Below, in pieces: positions 1-5,666 of a stretch of 5,666 bases of DNA; the stretch's first letter is position 1, and each line of letters starts with the position of its first letter. The notes below the pieces were generated by a model. It did not search any database. It was not told the DNA's origin and was given only the letters and a program-made list of their open reading frames with translations. A program made the translations under genes and the position numbers. The DNA lies in NCBI GenBank assembly GCA_017620345.1, contig JAFZQP010000120.1:1-5666 (forward strand). Reading direction: 5' to 3'. The DNA is from Lachnospiraceae bacterium (GTDB taxonomy: Bacteria > Bacillota_A > Clostridia > Lachnospirales > Lachnospiraceae).

Positions 1-2517
1 ACATCGGTTTCTTATGGTGCAAATATCAAATCCGTTCACATAGGAAAAAGCGTAAAGACTATTGCTCTTAGGGCGTTTACATTTTGTGATAACCTGACTG
101 AAATAACTGTATCGGCAGAGAATCGGTATTTCAGCAGCATTGATAATCTTGTGTACAACAAGGCAGGAAAGGTTTTGATATTCTGTCCTGGTGGAATAAC
201 AGGCCCTGTTGTGCTGCCCGAGTCGCTTAAAACGATAAACGAGTGCGCATTCTATGATTGTTTCAAACTCAGATCTGTTACGATTCCTGCAGGGGTTACA
301 GAGATCGGAGATAAAGCCTTTTATCAGTGCAGAGCATTGGAGACACTTATTATTCGATCATCCAGTCTTACATGTAATGTAGATACGTCCGGTTCATATA
401 GCAGTATGGGAGTAATCAGTAATGCCGGACTTGATGGTGATGGCCTTGATATTGTATTTGAAGGTAATATTGATAAAGTACCAGACTATTTTGTTCATGA
501 GTCAAATCTGAGATCAATAAAGTTTTATGGTGACGAACCTGTTATTTCCAGTGACTCCTTTCCGATCTCGGGCACATCTTCTGTAACTGGTTATTTCCCG
601 TACAGGAATGAGACCTGGTATGAGCTTCCGGATTATCCTTATGCATTAGGTGTGAACAGTTCATTCTATTGGGTGCCATTCAGCTTAGAGCACCCCCAGT
701 CTGTTGTAATAACGGCAATGCCTGAAAAAACAGCATATTCTCCGGGTGAATCTCTGGATCTTACCGGTTTGGAATTCGTAGTATCATATTCAGATCAGTG
801 CAAAGAAAAGCATATGTTCCGGGACCTCGATTCCGTATCCTGCGATCTTTCTTCTGTTGGAAGAAAGACGGTCACAATGGTTTACAGGGGCTATACTTTT
901 TATGCTCACGTTGTTGTTTCAGAGTATGGCTTGTTTACTGCAGACAGCAGTGGTTATCCGGCATCTTCTCATCCGTATGAAAGTGATTTGGATAAAACCT
1001 ATGAATACTGCTATCCGGATGCCAGACATCTATCAGTTTCTTTCTCTAATGACACCTTTACAGAGTATCAAACTGATTATATTTATCTGTATGATGCCAA
1101 AGGCAACGAAGCAGGCGTATACAGTGGTGACGAGCTTGCCGGCCAAACGATCGAATTTGATGGAGATCGTTTCAGTATAAAACTGGTATCTGATTCAGGG
1201 TTTGAAGAATGGGGATTTGCTGTTGACCGGATCGATGTGATCGGCCGAATCGACAATTGCAATGGAACTCATGATTATGACAACAGCGTAGAGTATACGT
1301 GGGCAGATGACAATAGCATCGTTACTGCATCGGTTTCCTGCAAAGACTATGGAAAGTCATATTCGGAAGCTGCGGAAACTGCAGCAACTGAGGATCAGGA
1401 TAATATGATAACATATGTTGCAGAGTTTGCAGATCCGAGATTCTCAAAGCAGACCAGAACTATCAGTAAACCGAGGTTTTTCAGGGGCCAGGAAGTAGCA
1501 TCAGGAGCATATGGTTTTGATGTTTCATGGATGATCGACGACAACGGGGTATTATGGATAGATGGAACGGGACTTATAGATGACCGTCTTTATGATAAGA
1601 TCCGTGATTATTCAGGAATCAAGCACATAGTGATCGGGGATGGCATAGCAGGGACTGGGGAGTATGCCTTCAACTATCTAAAAGAGGTCATAAGTGTTGA
1701 AATTCCGGGAAGTGTTGTTACGATAGGACAGTATGCGTTCAATTCCTGCTATAAACTGTCAGAATTGATCCTTGGCGAAGGGGTAGAGTTTATAGGACGG
1801 AATGCGTTTTCCAACTGTCAATACATCGAAGAGATCGATCTGCCTGACACATTGAAATATATAGGGATCAATGCGTTTGCCGGATGCAGTTTGCTTAAAA
1901 CTATTGAGATACCTGATTCTGTCGAGTCGATCGGAGAGTCTGCTTTATCTTCTTGTCAGGCTCTTGAGTCGGTGAAGCTTCCGAAGAACTTGTCCGTTAT
2001 TGAAAACGGTCTGTTCTCAAGCGATAAGACCCTTAAAAAGCTTATCGTTCCCGAAAAAGTCATATCGGTCGGTACTGAAGCATTCAGATACTGCAGCAAG
2101 CTGGAGACTATCGTCTTTACAGGTGACAAACCTGAGATATCTACGGATGTATTTGAGTATTGCGGCCAGGATATAATAGGTTATTATCCTCAGGTCAATA
2201 GCAGTTGGGATGAGAAACCCGTCATTGAGAGTACATATTTTAGCGGTACGATCACATGGATGCCTTATGATCCGGAAGACCCGGGCAGCTTGCTGGATGA
2301 GCCGGGCGACATCATTTTAGGTGATATTACCGGTGATGACATTGTGTCGGCGGATGATCTGACAGCTCTGTCAAGGCATGTGGCAAAGATAGAAACGATC
2401 ACTGATCCGGATGTGATAAGATCGGCAGATGTCAATCAGGACGGTGTGGCAGATGCCAACGACCTGACGCTATTGTCAAGGTATGTGGCCAAGATAATTA
2501 CATCCTTCGATGAGTAG
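1..2517 (+). CDS. BspA-type leucine-rich repeat surface protein with C-terminal type I dockerin (5'-truncated by window edge)
   Basis: The frame is open from base 1, and its first residues already form an LRR unit, so the gene starts upstream; the GTG at 151 is internal. 838 residues are visible. In order: BspA-type (LRR_5/TpLRR) repeats at about 9-170; a cap module at about 173-232; a Big_3-like Ig domain at about 234-307 (AYSPGESLDLTGLEFVVSY, then SVGRKTVTMVYRG); a CUB-like beta domain at about 322-413 (TDYIYLYDAKGNEAGVYSG); a Clostridial 'YTWADDNS' module at about 421-490; a second LRR array at about 501-700 with its own cap to 761; and a dockerin at 774-838. No catalytic domain is recognisable and there is no C-terminal LPXTG. 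LRR_5 proteins are commonly secreted or cell-surface and mediate adhesion; the dockerin implies assembly onto a cohesin-bearing partner. The signal peptide, if any, lies outside the window. It precedes a second dockerin gene by 123 bp on the same strand. Domain calls are firm by pattern; the biological role is inferred. Confidence 0.9.
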   Translation, partial: TSVSYGANIKSVHIGKSVKTIALRAFTFCDNLTEITVSAENRYFSSIDNLVYNKAGKVLIFCPGGITGPVVLPESLKTINECAFYDCFKLRSVTIPAGVTEIGDKAFYQCRALETLIIRSSSLTCNVDTSGSYSSMGVISNAGLDGDGLDIVFEGNIDKVPDYFVHESNLRSIKFYGDEPVISSDSFPISGTSSVTGYFPYRNETWYELPDYPYALGVNSSFYWVPFSLEHPQSVVITAMPEKTAYSPGESLDLTGLEFVVSYSDQCKEKHMFRDLDSVSCDLSSVGRKTVTMVYRGYTFYAHVVVSEYGLFTADSSGYPASSHPYESDLDKTYEYCYPDARHLSVSFSNDTFTEYQTDYIYLYDAKGNEAGVYSGDELAGQTIEFDGDRFSIKLVSDSGFEEWGFAVDRIDVIGRIDNCNGTHDYDNSVEYTWADDNSIVTASVSCKDYGKSYSEAAETAATEDQDNMITYVAEFADPRFSKQTRTISKPRFFRGQEVASGAYGFDVSWMIDDNGVLWIDGTGLIDDRLYDKIRDYSGIKHIVIGDGIAGTGEYAFNYLKEVISVEIPGSVVTIGQYAFNSCYKLSELILGEGVEFIGRNAFSNCQYIEEIDLPDTLKYIGINAFAGCSLLKTIEIPDSVESIGESALSSCQALESVKLPKNLSVIENGLFSSDKTLKKLIVPEKVISVGTEAFRYCSKLETIVFTGDKPEISTDVFEYCGQDIIGYYPQVNSSWDEKPVIESTYFSGTITWMPYDPEDPGSLLDEPGDIILGDITGDDIVSADDLTALSRHVAKIETITDPDVIRSADVNQDGVADANDLTLLSRYVAKIITSFDE
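25..696 (+). repeat. LRR array 1 with BspA island and terminal cap (protein-level repeat)
   Basis: This is the N-terminal visible LRR block. A 23-residue unit (IKSVHIG...AFTFCDN) spans 25-93. It is followed by the longer BspA-type island with an N-x-Y-F-x-S-x-D-N-L-V-Y-N core, then a second regular 23-residue unit (LRSVTIPAGV...AFYQC) at 268-336, and then a degenerate stretch. The block ends in a cap at about 517-696 with the pattern FxGDxPxISxDxF, GYxP, N-x-x-W and W-x-P. The repeats are recognisable only in protein; the DNA is too diverged to count as a nucleotide repeat. Confidence 0.8.
700..1470 (+). other. Domain insert between the LRR arrays: Big_3-like, CUB-like and 'TWADD' modules
   Basis: Three beta-rich modules separate the two LRR blocks. 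Bases 700-921 match the bacterial Ig group 3 pattern (AYSPGESLDLTGL, VSYSD, then a VG..TVT.VYRG strand). Bases 964-1239 match the CUB-like domain frequent in Clostridial surface proteins (HPYESDLDKTYEY, DYIYLYDAKG, VYSGDELAGQTI, then KLVSDSG). Bases 1261-1470 carry the HDY...YTWADDNSIVTASVSCK pattern ending AEFADPRFSKQTRTI. Compared with my recollection of that module, the central cysteine-containing loop between the two halves looks shortened. Family assignments are from memory of sequence patterns. Confidence 0.65.
1618..2100 (+). repeat. LRR array 2: seven exact 23-residue TpLRR/BspA units (69-bp period)
   Basis: Seven consecutive units of exactly 23 residues run without insertion or deletion (161 codons, 483 bp). 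Unit consensus is L-x-x-I-x-[IL]-P-x-x-[VL]-x-x-I-G-x-x-A-F-x-x-C-x-x. The first unit (IKHIVIG...) lacks the cysteine, and the sixth (LESVKLP...) lacks both the A-F and the C. An N-terminal lead-in (FDVSWMIDDNGVLWIDGTG) of the usual 'W.ld.dGtL.I.GtG' type precedes the array from 1501, and a cap follows at 2110-2283. The fixed period implies a regular solenoid that could act as a ligand-binding surface. Confidence 0.85.
2320..2514 (+). other. Type I dockerin domain of the LRR protein
   Basis: The last 65 residues form two F-hand calcium loops, each followed by a helix of the form DLTxLSRxVAKI. The second loop, DVNQDGVADAND, is canonical (D1, N3, D5, G6, D9, D12). The first, DITGDDIVSADD, keeps D1, D5 and D12 but has T at position 3, D in place of G at 6 and S at 9. 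Dockerins bind cohesins and usually terminate the protein, as here. The protein stops four residues after the second helix with an acidic tail. Confidence 0.9.
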
Positions 2518-2589
2518 ATCAATAAGTATACGTTTTCAGGAAACAAGATCTGCGCCGTAAAAAGTGCTGGTGTTAGTTGTTGCTGGAAC

Positions 2590-2601
2590 AGACCCGGGTC
2601 T
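2590..2601. promoter_or_regulatory. 12-bp perfect palindrome upstream of the second dockerin gene (possible operator)
   Basis: AGACCCGGGTCT is a perfect inverted repeat with no spacer, centred about 45 bp before the start codon at 2641. It has no loop and no T-run, so it is not a terminator. A dimeric regulator site is conceivable, but the occurrence could be chance. No convincing -35/-10 pair was found next to it. Confidence 0.25.
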
Positions 2602-2626
2602 TCAATGCATTCGGGCTATCAAAACA

Positions 2627-2633
2627 GAGAGGG
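2627..2633 (+). promoter_or_regulatory. Ribosome binding site that sets the start at 2641
   Basis: GAGAGGG lies 7 nt before the ATG at 2641. The upstream in-frame ATG at 2605 has no purine-rich site in front of it (the preceding bases contain the palindrome). Starting there would also put a polar 12-residue extension ahead of a textbook signal peptide. Confidence 0.75.
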
Positions 2634-2640
2634 ACTGAAT

Positions 2641-5364
2641 ATGAAGAAACTATTTTGCATCCTGCTGTCGCTGGCGCTTGTGTTCGGTAGTTTTGCTGTT
2701 TCTAGCGGCAGCCGGGCTTACGCGTCGGACCCGACATATTTTGGTGCGCGCGTTAAAGGAACAGACTATGATAGCTATGCTGAAATTAATGTTCTTTACG
2801 GCGATGATGCCTTGCTTGAGGTTGAAGCTTTCGGCCCGTATACCACGTTGGAATACCAGTGGTATCAGGATGGAACGGCTTTGCCTAACACAGATTCGCC
2901 AAGTTATACGGTTCAGGGCATTCAGCATTTTACGGAGTTTGAATGCCGGGTGAATAACGGAACAGAAACGGCAAGCGTTTGGTTCACTCTGACTACGCTT
3001 AAAGCCTCTTACGACGATAGTCCTTATGTTTCGGGTGTTTCTGATACTATGCTCAGGGGAGTTGGTTACAGGTTCGGGGACGGCGGACCGAATATGATGT
3101 CCCTTAAGGCAATGTGCGGTTCTGAGGTGACCCTGCATGTCGATGCTTCAGACGATAAACGCGCAGTAGACTACAAATGGTATACCTATACAAATGACGG
3201 AATGGGAACAGTTGAATTGGGCACTCTATCCAGTGTAACAGTGCAGATCCCATTGACTAAAACAAGAGACGGCAGCGGCGATATTGTCGGGTTTTACATG
3301 TGCGATGTTAAGGACGCTCAAGACTTTGTGGAAACATACACTTTCATGGTCTATTATGACAGTGGTCTCGATATATCCGACAAGGACACAGGAGAATGCA
3401 CCGTCCTGAAAGAGGTCTCATCGGGAGAGAGCATCGATCTGGAGGTCAAAGCATTTAATTCCAACGGAGCCGGGATAACATACATGTGGGACATAGAAGG
3501 TCTTGCCGGGGCCGGTACTTCTTCTGCTTACTCCCTTACAAATATTACAGGATCCACTTATGCTCTTTGCAATGTTTACGACGGATATCTTATGGGAGAG
3601 GTGTGTTACTATTTCAATGTTCCTAATAACATGGAGATAGAGACATCAGATCTGATAGTGTCTGTCAGTCCGGGCGGAACTGCACATTTCGAAGCAGTCG
3701 TTAAAAGCTGTCAGGGAGCCCCGACTTTTGAGTGGTGTTATGAGAATTGCAGGGGACTTGAGATCTGGAACGAAGCTTCGGAATCATTTAACGGCAACAC
3801 CGCCAAATGCGATATCACTGTTGATCGGGGAACTGTCCACAGAGTCCTTAAGGTGAGCGATGAAAGCGGAGCATCAACTTATATCGTGTTCACAGCCTAT
3901 GTTCCGGTGCAGCTTAGTCTTCCGAGAGATCTCGAATGGAGCAAGGATTATACCGGAGAAGTGTCCTGGAAAGTATATGATACGGATCTGACTCAAAATC
4001 AATACGAGATCTGCTTATTCGATGCGGATACAGGAGATCTCATCGACTTTACTCGGACGACCTTTATCAACAGTACAGGCGTGACTCAGTTTAGCTCCTT
4101 CATGTTCTTATGGGATGAGAGAGACAGCGGAAACTATTATTTCACTATAAGATCTATAGGTGACGGGGTCGGTTATTTAGACAGTGAAACAGCGCGGTCT
4201 GATGTATGGCATTACGAAGCTCCCTCTAAGCAGCTTGACGCTCCGTCGGATCTGAATTGGACGATCGGCGATGATGGGTATTACTACGCAAACTGGAAAA
4301 ATGCCCGTCCGGATTTCGGTGGATATGAGATACGGATTTATTATACAGACGACCCTCAGTCTGATCCTGAACTTTTTACTGGATCCTCTGCTGCAGATTA
4401 CAGCTGTGAATTAAAGAGACTGGAACCGTCAGCGATCTCCGTTAACGGTGCCGGTTATTACAGTTTCAATGTGCGTCAATTGAGTAACGAAATAGAAGGC
4501 ATCCTTCCAAGTCCATGGTCTGAGATGAGCGATCCCATTTACATATCTGATATCAATCTTGATCTGAACAGTATCGTAGCTGGTGTAGATGAGGATTCGT
4601 CTGCGCAGGAGATCGAAGAAGCTGTGGAACAGGTACGCCAGCTCGATTTCGGAGAAATAGAGAATTCTATTGCCGCAGATACTGAGAATACTCAGGCTGC
4701 CGGCCAGCTCGCAAAGCTTGAGGAGCTTGCAGGCCGTACAGCTACGGTGGAGGTTTCCGACAGTATGGAAACGAGCTTCGATGAGACCAAGGTCGATGTT
4801 ATAGGCGCCGGACTTAATGTAGACGCCGGACAGTCTGTAAGGCTCCAGATCGACCGGGCCGAAGAGGATCATGTTCTGCCGACTCAGTACAATAATTCGG
4901 TTGCATTCTCGATGACGATCGTTGACAACGATACCGGGGAGGAGGTAGTGCCGGAGAATGATGCTTTTGATGTACCGATAAAGATCACGCTTCCGATTCC
5001 TGCTCGCATAAATCCGGACTTTCTTGTATTGCTACATTATAATGCGGATGGTACTTACGAGAACGTTCAGTTTAAGACGTTCAAACAGGATGGCCAATGG
5101 TATGTAAGCTTTGTCGTAACTCATTTCAGCGACTTTGTTATGGCACAGGAAGGTACTCCGGTCATTAAAGGCGATGTTAACGGCGATGGCGAAGTGGATG
5201 CCAACGACCTAACAGTACTCTCAAGGCATGTTGCAAAGATCGAAGAGATAGAGGACGAGGCATTGCTTCAGGCGGCAGATATCAACGGAGACGGGGATGC
5301 AGATGCCAACGACCTGACGATACTGTCAAGATACGTTGCTCATATTATCAGTGATTTTGATTGA
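2641..5364 (+). CDS. Secreted Ig-like/Fn3-like repeat protein with ZU5-like module and C-terminal type I dockerin
   Basis: Complete, 907 residues. The ATG at 2641 is chosen over 2605 because of the adjacent GAGAGGG and because the protein then opens with a Sec signal peptide (MKK, hydrophobic core to about residue 20, likely cleavage after AYA at 28). Domains in order: four Ig-like repeats (about 46-119, 153-239, 252-328, 338-422), each with a G-x-x-x-[LF] B-strand followed by a [YF]-x-W C-strand; two Fn3-like repeats (about 424-528 and 532-636), each opening QLxxPxDLxW and carrying a YEI strand; an acidic helical segment (about 637-700); a ZU5-like beta module (about 701-836) ending VTHFSDFVMAQ; and a dockerin (844-907). 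It is strongly acidic, with no catalytic domain and no LPXTG or SLH anchor. It is probably exported and held at the surface or in a complex through a cohesin. The preceding gene, 123 bp away, also ends in a dockerin, so co-expression is plausible. The dockerin and signal peptide are secure; Ig/Fn3 boundaries are approximate; the ZU5 label is a structural guess. Confidence 0.9.
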   Translation: MKKLFCILLSLALVFGSFAVSSGSRAYASDPTYFGARVKGTDYDSYAEINVLYGDDALLEVEAFGPYTTLEYQWYQDGTALPNTDSPSYTVQGIQHFTEFECRVNNGTETASVWFTLTTLKASYDDSPYVSGVSDTMLRGVGYRFGDGGPNMMSLKAMCGSEVTLHVDASDDKRAVDYKWYTYTNDGMGTVELGTLSSVTVQIPLTKTRDGSGDIVGFYMCDVKDAQDFVETYTFMVYYDSGLDISDKDTGECTVLKEVSSGESIDLEVKAFNSNGAGITYMWDIEGLAGAGTSSAYSLTNITGSTYALCNVYDGYLMGEVCYYFNVPNNMEIETSDLIVSVSPGGTAHFEAVVKSCQGAPTFEWCYENCRGLEIWNEASESFNGNTAKCDITVDRGTVHRVLKVSDESGASTYIVFTAYVPVQLSLPRDLEWSKDYTGEVSWKVYDTDLTQNQYEICLFDADTGDLIDFTRTTFINSTGVTQFSSFMFLWDERDSGNYYFTIRSIGDGVGYLDSETARSDVWHYEAPSKQLDAPSDLNWTIGDDGYYYANWKNARPDFGGYEIRIYYTDDPQSDPELFTGSSAADYSCELKRLEPSAISVNGAGYYSFNVRQLSNEIEGILPSPWSEMSDPIYISDINLDLNSIVAGVDEDSSAQEIEEAVEQVRQLDFGEIENSIAADTENTQAAGQLAKLEELAGRTATVEVSDSMETSFDETKVDVIGAGLNVDAGQSVRLQIDRAEEDHVLPTQYNNSVAFSMTIVDNDTGEEVVPENDAFDVPIKITLPIPARINPDFLVLLHYNADGTYENVQFKTFKQDGQWYVSFVVTHFSDFVMAQEGTPVIKGDVNGDGEVDANDLTVLSRHVAKIEEIEDEALLQAADINGDGDADANDLTILSRYVAHIISDFD
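2776..3870 (+). repeat. Four tandem Ig-like domains (protein-level repeat)
   Basis: The repeated signature is a glycine turn and B-strand followed 13-16 residues later by an aromatic-x-Trp C-strand: GDDALLEVEA/YQW (from 2800), GSEVTLHVDA/YKW (3118), GESIDLEVKA/YMW (3424) and GGTAHFEAVV/FEW (3673). An F-strand cysteine follows in the first three (FECRV, FYMCDV, YALCNV); the fourth has HRVLKV instead. No B-strand cysteine is present in any of them. Identity between copies is low, so this is old duplication or convergence to a fold rather than a recent DNA repeat. Confidence 0.7.
5170..5361 (+). other. Type I dockerin domain of the Ig/Fn3 protein
   Basis: The last 64 residues carry two canonical calcium loops, DVNGDGEVDAND and DINGDGDADAND. 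Each is followed by a helix (DLTVLSRHVAKI and DLTILSRYVAHI). Both loops keep D1, N3, D5, G6, D9 and D12. Positions 10-11, which in characterised type I dockerins contribute to cohesin choice, are A-N in both halves, giving a near-symmetric domain. It is clearly homologous to the dockerin of the preceding gene and includes a 21-bp stretch identical to it. Confidence 0.93.
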
Positions 5365-5392
5365 TCTTATTATCTTGCTAAAGCAAACAAAT

Positions 5393-5425
5393 GCGCGGCC
5401 CCGGTAAAGGACCGCGTTTTGATTT
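5393..5425 (+). terminator. Rho-independent terminator of the second dockerin gene, possibly bidirectional
   Basis: A GC-rich hairpin begins 28 bp after the stop codon. CGCGG (5394-5398) pairs with CCGCG (5412-5416). After one C/A mismatch, CC pairs with GG, leaving a 7-nt loop. TTTTGATTT follows directly. Read on the other strand, the same stem is followed by CATTTGTTTG, a moderate T-rich tail, so it may also end the converging transporter transcript. Confidence 0.8.
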
Positions 5426-5477
5426 GGTGATTTTGTCGAATGCTATTTTGCCCGGAACTCCTGATGCTTCGGGATGA

Positions 5478-5666
5478 TCAGTGCCTGATCTTGCCGGGGA
5501 TGCCTCCCTGGATGCCGTTTGCCTTCGCTTTTCTCAGTTTGATGATGAGCACTATCAGGCAGAGCACGATCTGCACGAGGGTGGACGAAGGGGTGGCAAG
5601 ACCGATGCGGAAGAGTGAGACCGGCTGGATGTTTTTCATTATCATGGAGACCGGGATCCTTACGCA
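5478..5666 (-). CDS. Probable MATE-family efflux transporter, C-terminal fragment (start lies beyond the window)
   Basis: The reverse strand is open from the window edge to a TGA at 5478-5480 and encodes 62 residues. It contains one hydrophobic helix of about 20 residues (TLVQIVLCLIVLIIKL) followed by a basic cytoplasmic tail (LRKAKANG). The lead-in RIPVSMIM and the segment SLFRIGLATPSS before the helix resemble the last two transmembrane helices of Clostridial MATE (multi antimicrobial extrusion) proteins, which export drugs or cationic metabolites using Na+ or H+ gradients. MATE proteins are usually about 450 residues with 12 helices, so this is only the last seventh. It converges on the dockerin gene and is probably unrelated to it in function. 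The coding call rests on sustained membrane-protein character; the family call is from pattern memory. Confidence 0.65.
   Translation of the reverse strand, partial: CVRIPVSMIMKNIQPVSLFRIGLATPSSTLVQIVLCLIVLIIKLRKAKANGIQGGIPGKIRH

Noticed and set aside
151..153. GTG at 151 as the start of the first gene
   Set aside because: The frame is open back to base 1, and residues 9-50 already form a clear LRR unit and the beginning of the BspA island. No ribosome binding site precedes it.
798..1180. Two overlapping + strand open frames (60 and 107 codons) in another phase
   Set aside because: They lie inside the Big_3-like and CUB-like coding region, whose frame gives clear domain patterns; the alternative products look random.
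2605..2640. In-frame ATG at 2605 as the start of the second gene
   Set aside because: It adds 12 polar residues before a textbook signal peptide and lacks a ribosome binding site; the ATG at 2641 has GAGAGGG 7 nt upstream.
2650..3138. Reverse-strand open frame of 162 codons opposite the second dockerin gene
   Set aside because: The predicted product is rich in R, I, S and H with no domain pattern, and it lies opposite well-supported coding sequence including the signal peptide and the first Ig-like repeat.
4429..4872. Reverse-strand open frame of 147 codons
   Set aside because: It lies wholly within the Fn3-like/helical/ZU5-like coding region and has no recognisable features; it is the antisense of a real gene.
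5451..5473. Hairpin CCCGGA/TTCGGG with an 11-nt loop as a terminator for the reverse-strand gene
   Set aside because: The six-pair stem includes a G-U pair, the loop is long, and on the reverse strand it is followed by CAAAATAG rather than a T-run.
5476..5490. GATCAG-TGC-CTGATC inverted repeat over the transporter stop codon
   Set aside because: A six-base stem with a three-base loop and no T-tract is too short to separate from chance.
1..5666. CRISPR array, tRNA or rRNA gene, insertion sequence or phage signals
   Set aside because: No regularly spaced identical DNA repeats, no tRNA-like cloverleaf, no transposase or integrase pattern, and no terminal inverted repeats were seen; the regular repeats present are protein-level LRR, Ig and Fn3 units.

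Overview
The window holds the 3' part of one large gene and a complete second gene, in tandem on the + strand. Past a compact hairpin terminator, the 3' end of a third gene converges on them from the - strand. Both + strand products are multidomain, apparently non-catalytic extracellular proteins that end in a type I dockerin (paired Ca-binding F-hand loops). The modules (BspA-type 23-residue leucine-rich repeats with their terminal cap, Big_3-like and CUB-like domains, Fn3-like repeats with the 'SIGDG' signature, and the pre-dockerin 'THFSDFV' module) are typical of gut and rumen Clostridia (Lachnospiraceae/Oscillospiraceae/Ruminococcus-like). GC content looks to be in the mid-40s by eye, which fits. 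The species cannot be fixed from this window.

Layout: 1-2517 (+) is an LRR/Big_3/CUB-like/LRR/dockerin protein whose N-terminus lies upstream of the window. 2518-2640 is a 123-bp gap with a 12-bp perfect palindrome and a good ribosome binding site, but no convincing terminator or promoter. 2641-5364 (+) is a complete 907-residue secreted protein: signal peptide, four Ig-like repeats, two Fn3-like repeats, a helical linker, a ZU5-like beta module and a dockerin. 5365-5477 is a 113-bp convergent gap with a rho-independent terminator that may work in both directions. 5478-5666 (-) is the last 62 residues of a probable MATE-family multidrug/cation antiporter.

The two dockerin proteins are probably a functional pair and may be co-transcribed. 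Each presents a large binding or adhesion surface and carries a C-terminal plug for a cohesin. Neither has an LPXTG or SLH anchor in the part visible here, so any attachment would have to go through a cohesin-bearing partner, and no cohesin is encoded in this window. Neither shows a recognisable enzyme domain, so adhesion, structural or substrate-recognition roles are more likely than hydrolysis.

The best leads are an HFS motif just before the second dockerin that resembles the autoproteolytic ZU5/FIIND motif, the asymmetric degeneration of one dockerin calcium loop, and the unpaired F-strand cysteines of the Ig repeats. All functional statements are inference from sequence pattern; no searches were run.
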